From Sphingomonas sp. SORGH_AS_0879 (GTDB lineage Bacteria > Pseudomonadota > Alphaproteobacteria > Sphingomonadales > Sphingomonadaceae): a stretch of 64,000 nt of DNA. The DNA lies in contig NZ_JAUTBJ010000002.1 in the NCBI RefSeq assembly GCF_030819175.1, positions 4,091,001 to 4,155,000 on the forward strand, written 5' to 3'. Below, piece by piece: positions 1 through 9,219 of this stretch. The translations under genes were made by a program, and so were the position numbers. Numbering within the stretch: position 1 is the stretch's first letter; every line of letters starts with the position of its first letter. The notes beneath the pieces are model-generated. The model saw nothing but the letters and a program-made list of their open reading frames with translations. It had not been told where the DNA came from and made no database searches.

Positions 1-1
1 G

Positions 2-301
2 ACGACGGGCCACGTGCTGGGCGATATCGGCCTGCTGGAATCGCGCCGGGCGATCGTGCCCGAACTCACCGTACCGGAGATGGGATGGGCCCTCGCCGCC
101 GCCGGGCACGGCAAGGGCTATGCGGTCGAGGCGATGCGCGCGGTGCTGGACTGGGCGGATGCAAAGGGTTTGGCGCGGACCTGCTGCATCATCGATCCGG
201 GAAATAGCGCCTCGATCCGGCTGGCGGCAAAGCTGGGATATGGCGCGCCGGTCGAGGGGATCTATCACGAGCGACCGATCCTGATCTTCCATCGGGGCTG
301 A
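2..301 (+). CDS. GNAT-family N-acetyltransferase, C-terminal part
   Basis: The window opens inside this gene; the last 99 codons are visible, read from base 2. The segment runs GWALAAAGHGKGYA...DPGNSASIRLAAKLGY, which matches the acetyl-CoA-binding loop and the N-x-x-S-I-R-L-A-x-K-L-G-Y motif of RimJ/RimL-type GNAT enzymes. Members transfer an acetyl group from acetyl-CoA to an amine; the substrate cannot be told from this part. A GTG at 14 is an internal codon, not a believable start, because the frame stays open to the edge. It is followed by a repeat-rich intergenic stretch. Confidence 0.8.
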   Translation, partial: TTGHVLGDIGLLESRRAIVPELTVPEMGWALAAAGHGKGYAVEAMRAVLDWADAKGLARTCCIIDPGNSASIRLAAKLGYGAPVEGIYHERPILIFHRG

Positions 302-310
302 TACTCCCCT

Positions 311-456
311 TCGCGCCGAGGCGCGGAGAGGAAGCGCCCGGCCGACAGGCCGCTTCTTACCGGCGACGGTGCGGCAAGGTGCAACGTCGAACGGACACCT
401 GACGCCGCTGCACGGGCAAATCTCTCTGCGCCTCCGCGCCTCCGCGCGAACAAAAG
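311..456. repeat. Imperfect inverted repeat of the 'GCGCCTCCGCG' type
   Basis: The 213-base gap between the acetyltransferase and the sterol-desaturase gene holds no gene. It contains facing copies of a GC-rich motif: cgaggcgcggagagg near 317-331 and its complement tctctctgcgcctccgcg near 420-437. The same motif family builds the longer inverted repeat at 26290-26549, so this is a dispersed intergenic repeat. It may serve as a transcription barrier, but no T-run is visible. Confidence 0.5.
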
Positions 457-514
457 GCCGCCTATCCGACGATCACGGTTCAAGCCCCGCCTTCGATAGG
501 GTACAGTCCCGCCC

Positions 515-1303
515 GTGACGCTTGCCCTGATCCTGTCCGCCATCGCCATGACGCTGATCGTCGGTGTCCGCTATCTGCTCGCCTCGGGGGCGTTCGCGCT
601 GGCGACGCGGGCGCGGCATCCCGATCTTTATGCCGGGCTCGACCCGCAAATCCGGCGGGAGATCGCCTGGAGCCTGGCCTCCGCCGCCATTTACGGCATT
701 CCCGCCGGGATCGTCGCCTGGGGATGGCAGAATCGCGGCTGGACCCGGATCTATGCCGATGTTCATGCCTATCCGCTCTGGTATCTGCCCGTATCGGTGC
801 TGCTCTATCTGATCGCGCACGACACCTGGTTCTACTGGACGCATCGCTGGATGCACCGCCCGGCGATCTTCAAGCGCGCCCATGCCGTCCACCATGCCAG
901 CCGCCCGCCCACCGCCTGGGCCGCGATGGCGTTTCACCCGATCGAGGCGGTGACGGGGGCTGTGGCCATTCCGCTACTGGTCTTCGTGATTCCGATCCAT
1001 GTCGGCGCACTCGGCTTGGTCCTGACGATCATGACCGTTATGGGCGTCACCAACCATATGGGGTGGGAAATCTTTCCCCGCTTTCTGTGGCAGGGACACC
1101 TGGGGGGGTGGCTCATCACCGCCAGCCATCACCAACGGCATCATGAGCAATATGGGTGCAATTATGGACTCTATTTCCGCTTCTGGGATCGACTCTGCGG
1201 GACCGACCGGGGACTCGGCGATTTCGCGCGTACCCATGCGCAGGCCGCGCGTCGCGCTTCTGTTACTGGCCGCCCTGCCGTTGATGAGCACCGCGCCGGT
1301 TAG
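515..1303 (+). CDS. Sterol desaturase / fatty acid hydroxylase family membrane protein
   Basis: A 262-residue integral membrane protein starting at GTG 515. Its histidine clusters, HDTWFYWTHRWMH (residues about 102-114), HAVHH (123-127) and HHQRHH (205-210), form the di-iron site of the membrane fatty-acid hydroxylase superfamily. Hydrophobic segments lie near residues 5-30, 53-70, 90-102 and 145-178. Members hydroxylate or desaturate lipids such as sterols, carotenoids or ceramides; the substrate here is unknown. The gene overlaps the start of the next gene by 68 bases. The last 25 or so residues are low-complexity and probably a variable tail. Confidence 0.85.
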   Translation: MTLALILSAIAMTLIVGVRYLLASGAFALATRARHPDLYAGLDPQIRREIAWSLASAAIYGIPAGIVAWGWQNRGWTRIYADVHAYPLWYLPVSVLLYLIAHDTWFYWTHRWMHRPAIFKRAHAVHHASRPPTAWAAMAFHPIEAVTGAVAIPLLVFVIPIHVGALGLVLTIMTVMGVTNHMGWEIFPRFLWQGHLGGWLITASHHQRHHEQYGCNYGLYFRFWDRLCGTDRGLGDFARTHAQAARRASVTGRPAVDEHRAG

Positions 1304-1667
1304 CCGGCTGGACATCGGGATCGACAATCTGCGCTCGGGCAAGGGGATGATCCGTCTGTGCCTGACCGCCGACCCGGACAATTTCCCCGCCTGTGTCGAC
1401 GATGCCCGAGCGATGACGCGCTCCGTCCCGGCGGGCCAGAAGGCCTTGCACCTCGACGGCCTGCCGCACGGCGATTACGCCGCGGCCGTCATCCATGACG
1501 AGAACGGCAACGCCAAGCTCGACACGCTGGCGGGCATTCCGCGCGAGGGCTTCGGCTTTTCGCGCAACCCGGCGATCCATTTCGGTCCGCCACGCTTCAC
1601 GGCGGCCCGCTTCAGCCTGGATTCTGTGGCCGAAACACAACAGATTCGGATGCGTTACATTTTCTGA
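1236..1667 (+). CDS. DUF2141 secreted protein
   Basis: A 143-residue protein. The frame is open from 1143, but the ATG at 1236 gives a proper signal peptide (MRRPRVALLLLAALPLMSTA), so I place the start there, inside the end of the preceding gene. The mature part has the DUF2141 layout: an N-terminal beta segment (IDNLRSGKGMIRLCL), a central GLPHGDYAAAVIHDENGNAKLDT motif that resembles a calcium-binding-like loop, and the G-x-P-x-E-G-F-G-F-S motif. The function of this periplasmic family is unknown. It is often found near outer-membrane genes, as here before a MipA homologue. Confidence 0.75.
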   Translation: MRRPRVALLLLAALPLMSTAPVSRLDIGIDNLRSGKGMIRLCLTADPDNFPACVDDARAMTRSVPAGQKALHLDGLPHGDYAAAVIHDENGNAKLDTLAGIPREGFGFSRNPAIHFGPPRFTAARFSLDSVAETQQIRMRYIF

Positions 1668-1738
1668 ACGACGGAACCGGAGCGAAATCCTCACCCTGGC
1701 GTTCCATTTCGGATAATCCATTCAGGGAGTTTTCCGTC

Positions 1739-2623
1739 TTGCGCCTTTTTCCGCGCGTAATCGCCCCGCTGATCGCCACGGGCGCGCTGTCCCTGTCGCT
1801 GCCCGCCTGGGCGCAGGATACGACCGTTTCCAGCAACCCCGCCGCCGCCCAAATGGCGGGGCAGATGGGCAAGAACACCATCACCATCGGGCTCGGCGCG
1901 GCCTATCTCCCCGATTATGAGGGATCGAACGACTATAGCCTCTCCCCCGCACCCGCGGCGCTGGCCTATATCGACGGGCACACCATCACGCTGATCGGCA
2001 ACCGCGTGTCGGTCGACCTGATCGGCGACAAGAACAACCGCGAATGGGATTTTCAGGCGGGCCCGATCGGCGTCGTCAATCTCGACCGCACCGCCCCGTC
2101 GCGGATCGACGATGCCCGCGTCCGCGCGCTGGGCAAGATCGGCGCGGCGGTGGAACTGGGCGGCTATGTCGGCATCGGCAAGGTCGGCGTGGTCACCAGC
2201 CCCTATGACCGGCTGTCCGTCTCGGTCAGCTATCGCCATGACGTGACCGGGGTGCATGACAGCGGCATCTGGCAGCCTTCGGTCAATTACTTCACGCCCC
2301 TGTCGACCAAGGCGGCGGTCGGCCTGTTCGCCACCGCCGAACATGCCGGGCGCGGCTATGCCCGCCGCTATTTCTCGATCGACCCGAACCAGAGCGTGGC
2401 GAGCGGCCTGCCCGTCTACAACGCGCGTTCGGGGTGGAAGGACTGGTCGGTCGGCGGCCTCGCCACCTATTCGATCACCGGCAATCTGCTGAAGGGGTGG
2501 AAGCTGGTCGGCGGCCTGACCTATGGCCGGATGGTCAACGACTTCGCCGACAGCCCGATCGTGTCGCAGGCCGGTTCGCGCAGCCAGTGGCTGAGCGCGC
2601 TGGGGGTCGCCTACACGTTCTAA
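1739..2623 (+). CDS. MipA/OmpV family outer-membrane protein
   Basis: A 294-residue protein starting at TTG 1739, with a signal peptide ending AWA-Q near residue 25. The rest is alternating beta-strand sequence: the family's opening G-L-G-A-A-Y-L-P-D-Y-E-G-S pattern, a conserved S-x-S-Y-R-H-D segment, and a last strand ending in an aromatic residue (GVAYTF). MipA/OmpV proteins are 12-stranded outer-membrane barrels; MipA scaffolds murein enzymes in E. coli, but most homologues are uncharacterised. No better start is visible: no ATG precedes the hydrophobic core. A palindromic repeat follows the stop. Confidence 0.85.
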   Translation: MRLFPRVIAPLIATGALSLSLPAWAQDTTVSSNPAAAQMAGQMGKNTITIGLGAAYLPDYEGSNDYSLSPAPAALAYIDGHTITLIGNRVSVDLIGDKNNREWDFQAGPIGVVNLDRTAPSRIDDARVRALGKIGAAVELGGYVGIGKVGVVTSPYDRLSVSVSYRHDVTGVHDSGIWQPSVNYFTPLSTKAAVGLFATAEHAGRGYARRYFSIDPNQSVASGLPVYNARSGWKDWSVGGLATYSITGNLLKGWKLVGGLTYGRMVNDFADSPIVSQAGSRSQWLSALGVAYTF

Positions 2624-2627
2624 CCCT

Positions 2628-2753
2628 ATCCTCCCCGGCACGGGGAGGGGGACCATGCGAAGCATGGTGGAGGGGGATCGCCGCACAGGCTGTCCTATGA
2701 GGAAGCCCCCTCCGTCAGGCCTTCGGCCTGCCACCTCCCCGTACCGGGGAGGA
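2628..2753. repeat. Dispersed palindromic intergenic repeat, copy 1
   Basis: Between the MipA gene and the convergent lipoprotein gene lies a pair of facing elements, each containing CCTCCCCGG(C/T)ACGGGGAGG. The right half (2704-2752), read on the minus strand, matches 19828-19877 at all but one substitution and one indel, so this is a repeat family of the genome. Its hairpins sit between convergent genes and could end transcription from both sides. Confidence 0.75.
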
Positions 2754-2757
2754 TTTC

Positions 2758-3270
2758 TTACTCCTGCGGGCATTCCCCCGGCTGGGTCACCGGCGCGCCG
2801 CCCATATACCATTGGCTGCGGTCGCCCATCGTCTCGCGATCGTGATAGCAGACCCGCGCCTTGGACGATTGGGTGTCGATCTCGACCGTCCAGTTGTTGT
2901 CCGAACAATCATGCGGGGTGCAGCCATGCGCCGCGATCCCTTGTTTCCCCCGGCGGAAGATCGGCACCGTCACCGCGCCGCGCGACATGATCCGCTGGAT
3001 CAACTGCTGATTGCCCACCGCGTCGTGCAGCGCGCTCGCCACCTCGGTCCGGTCGAAAAAGGCTACGCCGTCGACCGCGTCGTTGGGATAATGGCCGATA
3101 TAGGCGGTCAGCGGATTGACCTGCGCCACCCCCGCCACCGGCGTGGGCCGCGCGGTGCCGGGCGGGGTGAAGTTGCCCGGCGCGACGTCCGAATCCGCAT
3201 CCCCTTCCCGACTGCCACAGGCCGCGAGCGCCAACAGGGCCATGGGGGCAAGGAAGGCGAAGCGGCGCAT
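2758..3270 (-). CDS. Lipoprotein with an Ivy-like (vertebrate-lysozyme inhibitor) PHDC loop
   Basis: A 170-residue lipoprotein. The start at 3270 is set by a strong ribosome site (AGGAGAGAG) and a lipobox, LALAACGS, with Cys near residue 17; upstream in-frame codons lack both. The C-terminal half reads GCTPHDCSDNNWTVEID. This resembles the CKPHDC loop by which Ivy-family periplasmic proteins plug the active site of C-type lysozyme, and the following beta strand (KARVCYHDRE) fits too. Role in resisting lysozyme is an inference from this motif. The protein is larger than Ivy and carries an unrelated linker after the lipobox. Confidence 0.55.
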   Translation of the reverse strand: MRRFAFLAPMALLALAACGSREGDADSDVAPGNFTPPGTARPTPVAGVAQVNPLTAYIGHYPNDAVDGVAFFDRTEVASALHDAVGNQQLIQRIMSRGAVTVPIFRRGKQGIAAHGCTPHDCSDNNWTVEIDTQSSKARVCYHDRETMGDRSQWYMGGAPVTQPGECPQE

Positions 3271-3336
3271 CTCTCTCTCCTGAAAACAATCGCTTTTGAC
3301 GGGAACGCTTTGACCGCATGGCCGGTTGCCAAAGCG

Positions 3337-3780
3337 ATGACAGCCGCGCCCTCCCCTGATTCCGACCTGTCCCGCTTCGTCGAGGCCCAGGCGGACAGTT
3401 TCCCCACCGCATTGGCCGAACTGCGTGTCGGACGAAAGCGAAGCCACTGGATGTGGTTCATCTTTCCCCAGATCGCCGGTCTCGGTCGCAGCCCCACCGC
3501 GCGATATTATGCGATCCGGGACGCGGGCGAGGCGCGGGCCTATCTGGCACATCCGATCCTCGGCCCCCGCCTGCTCGAAGCGGTCCGTACCGCGAACGCC
3601 GCGCCCGGATCGGCGGAGGCAGTGTTCGGCGGGATCGATGCCATCAAGCTGCGCTCCTCACTGACCCTGTTCGCCGCCGTCGCCGATGACCCTGCGCCCT
3701 TTCGCGAAGGGCTGGACCGGTTCTTCGACGGGCAGGCCGACGACGCGACCCTGGCGAAGCTCGACCACCCCGCACCGTGA
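3337..3780 (+). CDS. DUF1810 family protein
   Basis: A 147-residue cytosolic protein, divergent from the preceding lipoprotein gene. It has the family signature near the N-terminus: L-S-R-F-V-E-A-Q, then E-L-R-x-G-R-K-R-S-H-W-M-W-F-I-F-P-Q-I-x-G-L-G-x-S. A second conserved part is Y-L-A-H-P-I-L-G-P-R-L and F-G-G-I-D-A-I-K-L-R-S-S-L-T-L-F. Length is normal for the family. The function is unknown; related proteins have been linked with ADP-ribose metabolism by fold only. The ATG at 3337 starts just before the conserved region; the frame is open further upstream but gives no similarity. Confidence 0.85.
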   Translation: MTAAPSPDSDLSRFVEAQADSFPTALAELRVGRKRSHWMWFIFPQIAGLGRSPTARYYAIRDAGEARAYLAHPILGPRLLEAVRTANAAPGSAEAVFGGIDAIKLRSSLTLFAAVADDPAPFREGLDRFFDGQADDATLAKLDHPAP

Positions 3781-3805
3781 CTCGGGGGGGCGAGCCTCGC
3801 AACGG

Positions 3806-4180
3806 TCACTTGATGGTGACGGGCCCCGGGCCGGTCACGCTGGCCGACTGATCGGCGGTCAGGACGATGGTCCACTGAGTGCTGTTGTCGCACACCGCGT
3901 TCCAGCTCGGGTTCCCGTTGACCGGGGCGGCTTCCTTCATCGCGGTGACCGACTGGCAGCTCGCACCCGAAGGCCCGGCATCGCGGATCGCACGGAACAG
4001 CACGCCGCGCCGCTGCCCCTCGGGCAGGTCGCGGATCTTGGTGCCCAGCGCGTCGGCACTCATCACATTGCCGGTAGCGGCGACCGTTGCGGTGTTGTTG
4101 GCAGGCTCGGTCGAGGAGCCGCACGCCGCCAGCGGCAAGGCGGCGGTCATCACGGCGAGGGTGATCGTCGAACGCTTCAT
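3806..4180 (-). CDS. Small lipoprotein of unknown function
   Basis: A 124-residue protein with a signal peptide and lipobox (ALPLAACGS, Cys at about 20). Two ATGs are possible, at 4186 and 4180; the second is better spaced (9 bases) from GGAGG. After a Thr/Asn-rich linker the mature part has two cysteines (SCQSVT and AVCDNS) that could pair, and ends in a short beta-rich stretch (WTIVLTADQSASVTG). I do not recognise a family. It converges with the DUF1810 gene and is separate from the Ivy-like lipoprotein, though both resemble short Sphingomonas surface lipoproteins. Confidence 0.65.
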   Translation of the reverse strand: MKRSTITLAVMTAALPLAACGSSTEPANNTATVAATGNVMSADALGTKIRDLPEGQRRGVLFRAIRDAGPSGASCQSVTAMKEAAPVNGNPSWNAVCDNSTQWTIVLTADQSASVTGPGPVTIK

Positions 4181-4294
4181 GATCATGGTCCTCCAATAGG
4201 CTCGGCGGCCGGCGGAATGACGACCGTATCGGGTGCATAACGATTATCCGCCAAGCCGGTTGCGCGCCAATCGCACCGGGGGCAAGAGGATGCG

Positions 4295-4990
4295 ATGAGC
4301 GACATCCGACTGGACCCAAGCTGGCTGGCCGTCCTGCGCGACCAGTTCGACGAGCCCTATATGAAGGCGCTCAAGACCTTCCTGGCGGACGAGCGCGCCA
4401 GCGGCCAGCGGGTCTTCCCCCGCCCCGCCGAATGGTTCCGCGCGCTGGACCTGACCCCGCTGCCCCAGGTGCGTGTCGTGATCCTGGGGCAAGACCCCTA
4501 TCATGGCGAGGGGCAGGCGCATGGCCTGGCCTTCTCGGTCCAGCCGGGCGTCCGCCCGCCGCCCAGCCTGGTCAACATCTATAAGGAGATGGCGACCGAC
4601 CTGGGTATCGCCCCACCCAGCCACGGGTTGCTCGACCATTGGGCGCGGCAGGGGGTGCTGCTGCTCAACTCGGTGCTGACCGTGCGGATGGGCCAGGCCG
4701 CCTCGCATCAGGGGCGCGGCTGGGAGCGCTTCACCGATGCCGTGATCCGCGCCGTCGCCGCCAAGCCCGAGCCGGTCGTCTTCATCCTGTGGGGCGCCTA
4801 TGCGCAGAAGAAAGCGGGCTTCGTCCGCGAGATGGGGGCGGGGCGACACTGCGTCCTGACCTCGGTCCACCCCTCGCCTTTGTCGGCGCGGGGCGGGTTC
4901 TTCGGCTCGAAGCCCTTTTCCAAGGCCAACGCCTTTCTGGTCGGGCAGGGCCGCGAACCGATCGACTGGGCCCTGCCGCCGCTGTCCTGA
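4295..4990 (+). CDS. ung: Uracil-DNA glycosylase
   Basis: A 231-residue family-1 uracil-DNA glycosylase, normal length. It removes uracil from DNA to begin base excision repair. Visible motifs are the water-activating GQDPYHG (Asp67, His70), the uracil-pocket segment LLLNSVLTVR, and the DNA-intercalating loop HPSPLSARGGFFGSKPFSKAN near residues 191-211. Start at ATG 4295 is the only one before the conserved N-terminus. It is a single-gene unit; the next gene begins about 80 bases downstream. Confidence 0.97.
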   Translation: MSDIRLDPSWLAVLRDQFDEPYMKALKTFLADERASGQRVFPRPAEWFRALDLTPLPQVRVVILGQDPYHGEGQAHGLAFSVQPGVRPPPSLVNIYKEMATDLGIAPPSHGLLDHWARQGVLLLNSVLTVRMGQAASHQGRGWERFTDAVIRAVAAKPEPVVFILWGAYAQKKAGFVREMGAGRHCVLTSVHPSPLSARGGFFGSKPFSKANAFLVGQGREPIDWALPPLS

Positions 4991-5069
4991 TCTGTAATCA
5001 CACTGGCTTCAATTGCCGCCAAGGCGCATAGGGGCCGCCATTCCACCGATGCGATAAGGACCAAGCGCG

Positions 5070-5381
5070 ATGGCCGACGACGAATATGTGTATGACGAAG
5101 CGACCGGCGAATGGATCAGCGCCGCCGACGCCGCCGCCAAGGCGGGCACGGTCAACGATAATGATGCCGTGGTGGTGCGCGACTCGGTCGGCAATGTGCT
5201 GAGCGACGGGGATCAGGTGACGCTGATCAAGGACTTGACCGTCAAAGGCGCCGGCCAGACGCTGAAGCGCGGCACCCTCATCAAGTCGATCCGCCTGACC
5301 GGCGATGCGCAGGAAATCGACTGCAAGTTCGACGGGATCAAGGGCCTGGTGCTGAGGGCGGAGTTTGTGCGGAAGCGGTGA
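5070..5381 (+). CDS. PhnA/YjdM-like protein without the zinc ribbon
   Basis: A 103-residue protein. Its C-terminal two thirds match the PhnA (YjdM) domain: V-V-V-R-D-S-V-G-N-V-L-S-D-G-D-Q-V-T-L-I-K-D-L-x-V-K-G, then I-R-L-x-G-D-A-Q-E-I-D-C-K-F-D-G-I-K. E. coli YjdM begins with a four-cysteine zinc ribbon; here that part is replaced by an acidic stretch (DDEYVYDEATGEW) with no cysteine. The biochemical role of the family is not settled; the old name 'alkylphosphonate uptake protein' is misleading. It stands alone ahead of the toxin-antitoxin promoter. Confidence 0.8.
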   Translation: MADDEYVYDEATGEWISAADAAAKAGTVNDNDAVVVRDSVGNVLSDGDQVTLIKDLTVKGAGQTLKRGTLIKSIRLTGDAQEIDCKFDGIKGLVLRAEFVRKR

Positions 5382-5383
5382 GG

Positions 5384-5420
5384 TTGACATTGGACAGGTG
5401 ATTGTACAACTTTAGTTGTA
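5384..5420 (+). promoter_or_regulatory. Promoter and YefM-type operator
   Basis: A -35 hexamer TTGACA lies at 5384-5389. TTGTACAA (5402-5409) is a perfect palindrome containing TGTACA, the core hexamer known to be bound by YefM in the yefM-yoeB operator. A second, overlapping inverted repeat, TACAAC-N4-GTTGTA, covers 5405-5420. TACAAC could be the -10 element, at short spacing (15). Transcription would then start within a few bases of the ATG at 5420, giving a nearly leaderless mRNA. Confidence 0.65.
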
Positions 5421-5674
5421 TGCAGGCTGTCTCCTATTCCGAAGCGCGTGAGAATCTGAAGGCGATGATCGACAAGGTCGTCGCCGACCGCGCGCCCGTG
5501 GCGATCACCCGCCAGCGAGGTGAAGGTGCCGTGCTGATCTCGGCCAGCGAATGGGCGTCGATCGAAGAGACGCTCTATCTGCTGCGCTCGCCCAAGAACG
5601 CCCAGCGCCTGCTGGAAAGCATTGCCGAGCTGGAAGCAGGCGGCGGCGAAGCGCACGATCTCATCCAGCCGTGA
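5420..5674 (+). CDS. yefM: YefM-family antitoxin (Phd/YefM fold)
   Basis: An 84-residue antitoxin, the usual length for YefM. The N-terminus MQAVSYSEARENLKAMIDKV is the Phd/YefM DNA-binding dimer fold, followed by PVAITRQRGEGAVLISASEWASIEETLYLL, the conserved YefM core. The C-terminal tail (residues about 60-84) would wrap and neutralise the toxin. The ATG at 5420 is chosen over the upstream TTG at 5402 because the latter lies inside the operator palindrome. It overlaps the toxin start by four bases (GTGA), so the two are translationally coupled. It probably represses its own promoter. Confidence 0.92.
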   Translation: MQAVSYSEARENLKAMIDKVVADRAPVAITRQRGEGAVLISASEWASIEETLYLLRSPKNAQRLLESIAELEAGGGEAHDLIQP

Positions 5675-5937
5675 AGGCTCAGTTCTCGTCGCGATCGTGG
5701 GCCGAGTATCTCGACCTCCATGCTCATGACGCGAAGCTGTTCGCGAAGCTCAATGCCCTGATCGAAGAATGCCGCCGCCACCCTTTCAAAGGGACCGGCA
5801 AGCCCGAACCGCTGGGCGGCAACCTGTCAGGCTGGTGGTCGCGCCGGATCAGCCATGAGCATCGGCTGGTGTACCGGGTGGCGGGCAGCGGCGACGAACA
5901 GGTGCTGCAAGTGGCGCAGTGTCGGTATCATTATTGA
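5671..5937 (+). CDS. yoeB: YoeB-family mRNA interferase toxin
   Basis: An 88-residue toxin beginning at GTG 5671 inside the antitoxin stop. YoeB binds the ribosome and cleaves mRNA in the A site. The family signature is clear: N-terminal FSSRSWAEYLDL, the core P-F-K-G-T-G-K-P-E-P-L, S-G-W-W-S-R-R-I-S-H-E-H-R-L-V-Y, and the C-terminal C-R-Y-H-Y. The catalytic Glu, Arg and His equivalents and the final Tyr are all present, so the toxin looks active. Partner of the preceding antitoxin. Confidence 0.93.
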   Translation: MKAQFSSRSWAEYLDLHAHDAKLFAKLNALIEECRRHPFKGTGKPEPLGGNLSGWWSRRISHEHRLVYRVAGSGDEQVLQVAQCRYHY

Positions 5938-5972
5938 TCGCTTGCCCATTATGACGGCGCTATAGTCGCCAC

Positions 5973-7031
5973 ATGGCCTATCAAGAACCTCCTAGCAATA
6001 AGTCAGCTGTCCGTCGTGCCGGCCTGGCTATTTCTGCCGGTAACGCCACTGATGACGATTATCTACTGGTGGACAAATGGAGGTCAGCGCATGGATATGT
6101 TATCAATACATTTCAAGCGTGGCTCAAAGGCCACATCAATAAGCAGGAATACTATATAGAATTCGCACAACGCCTAAAGCGAAGAAATACTGTAACTGAC
6201 AAATTACTAAGAAAAAATTCTGCAGGTACGCCGCTAATAGCAGATGTATCTGCCATGCATGACTTCGCTGGCTGCCGGATGATATTTAACGACGTTCAGC
6301 AATTAGTAGAGTTCAGGTCTTACATTCACTCCTCGCAGGTAATGCGAAATGTTGAGCATAGTTTGCGCCATGATCCTGATAAATATAATTATATAGAGCA
6401 TCCAAAAGCGACAGGATACAGAGGTATACATGACGTTTATCGTCATTTTCCTCGTGGCAGCACTAGAAGTCAGGAAAAGAAGCCTTGGGATGGGTTATTG
6501 GTGGAGCTTCAATATAGAACGCGCGCCCAGCATGCTTGGGCAACTGCCGTAGAAATCTCCGACCTTCTAGATGGTGAGCGGACAAAGTTTGAACTGGATT
6601 CAACCGAGCGGGGGCGCTTTTTTTCTATTGCAAGCGAAATTATTGCCCGCAGACATGAAGGCCTATCAAAAGCCTTTCCAGAGCTCGATACTCAAGACTT
6701 ACAGATCGAACTTCAAGGCCTTGAAGACAAGCTTGGGATACTTAGGCGACTTGAACTTTTGAAACAGTTTGAGGATGAAGAAAACCTTCAAAATCATAAC
6801 GTTCTAAACATTCATCGCCATCAAAATGGATCTCTCGAACTTGAAGTTTTGCCATTCAAAACAGCAGCCTTGGCGATTGCAAAAGCAAGCGAATTGGAAG
6901 CAAGCGACGATAGTGTTAATGCGGTATATGTCCGATCCGATAACCCGAAGCAGTTGAGATCGGCATATCGCAACTATTTTTATGACCCCATCGATTTCGT
7001 GAAAATAATTCAAGAGGAAGGCGGTTTGTAA
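5973..7031 (+). CDS. Stand-alone RelA/SpoT-type nucleotidyltransferase domain protein
   Basis: A 352-residue protein with a RelA/SpoT synthetase domain at about residues 60-195. Motif matches are RLKRRNTVTDKLLRK (68-81), MHDFAGCR (Asp97), KATGYRGIH (Tyr149, His153) and LVELQYRTRAQHAWA (Glu179, Gln180, His187). All key positions of a pyrophosphokinase are kept; no HD hydrolase domain precedes it. The C-terminal 150 residues are helical and unlike the TGS/ACT region of long RelA. Base composition is clearly more A+T-rich than its neighbours, so it was probably acquired. It may make (p)ppGpp or modify another nucleotide or tRNA, as toxic small alarmone synthetases do; which of these is not decided by sequence. 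Confidence 0.8.
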   Translation: MAYQEPPSNKSAVRRAGLAISAGNATDDDYLLVDKWRSAHGYVINTFQAWLKGHINKQEYYIEFAQRLKRRNTVTDKLLRKNSAGTPLIADVSAMHDFAGCRMIFNDVQQLVEFRSYIHSSQVMRNVEHSLRHDPDKYNYIEHPKATGYRGIHDVYRHFPRGSTRSQEKKPWDGLLVELQYRTRAQHAWATAVEISDLLDGERTKFELDSTERGRFFSIASEIIARRHEGLSKAFPELDTQDLQIELQGLEDKLGILRRLELLKQFEDEENLQNHNVLNIHRHQNGSLELEVLPFKTAALAIAKASELEASDDSVNAVYVRSDNPKQLRSAYRNYFYDPIDFVKIIQEEGGL

Positions 7032-7044
7032 GAAACCGCCTTCC
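7016..7044. terminator. Hairpin spanning the stop codon of the RelA/SpoT gene
   Basis: A perfect 12-bp inverted repeat, GGAAGGCGGTTT at 7016-7027 and AAACCGCCTTCC at 7033-7044, closes over a 5-base loop that contains the TAA stop. There is no T-run on either side. It lies between this gene and the convergent thiC gene and could block transcription or stabilise the mRNA end. Confidence 0.45.
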
Positions 7045-7054
7045 ACCTGACCCC

Positions 7055-9063
<2,009 letters not shown>

Positions 9064-9153
9064 GGGCGCAGCATAAGCGGTTTTACGGCGGATAAGAAGG
9101 GGTTTTGCTTTGCCGCGCCATGACCCGCCCGGATAGGGGCACGGCGCGGCGAC

Positions 9154-9194
9154 AAAAAAACCCCGACCGGCCAGGGGACTAGGGCCGATCGGGG
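9154..9194 (-). terminator. Rho-independent terminator of the ferritin-like genes
   Basis: On the minus strand a 12-bp stem (CCCCGATCGGCC / GGCCGGTCGGGG, one G-U pair) is followed by a run of seven T. It lies 25 bases after the stop of the ferritin-like gene at 9220 and ends that transcript before the thiC riboswitch promoter. Confidence 0.85.
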
Positions 9195-9219
9195 CAAGGA
9201 CCGTGAAGAGGATCGGTGC

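Noticed and set aside
3301..3325. A stress-sigma (EcfG) promoter GGAAC-N-GTT before the DUF1810 gene
   Set aside because: The -10 part and spacing fit poorly and it would lie almost on the start codon.
5402..5419. TTG 5402 as the yefM start
   Set aside because: It lies inside the operator palindrome and adds six residues not seen in the family.
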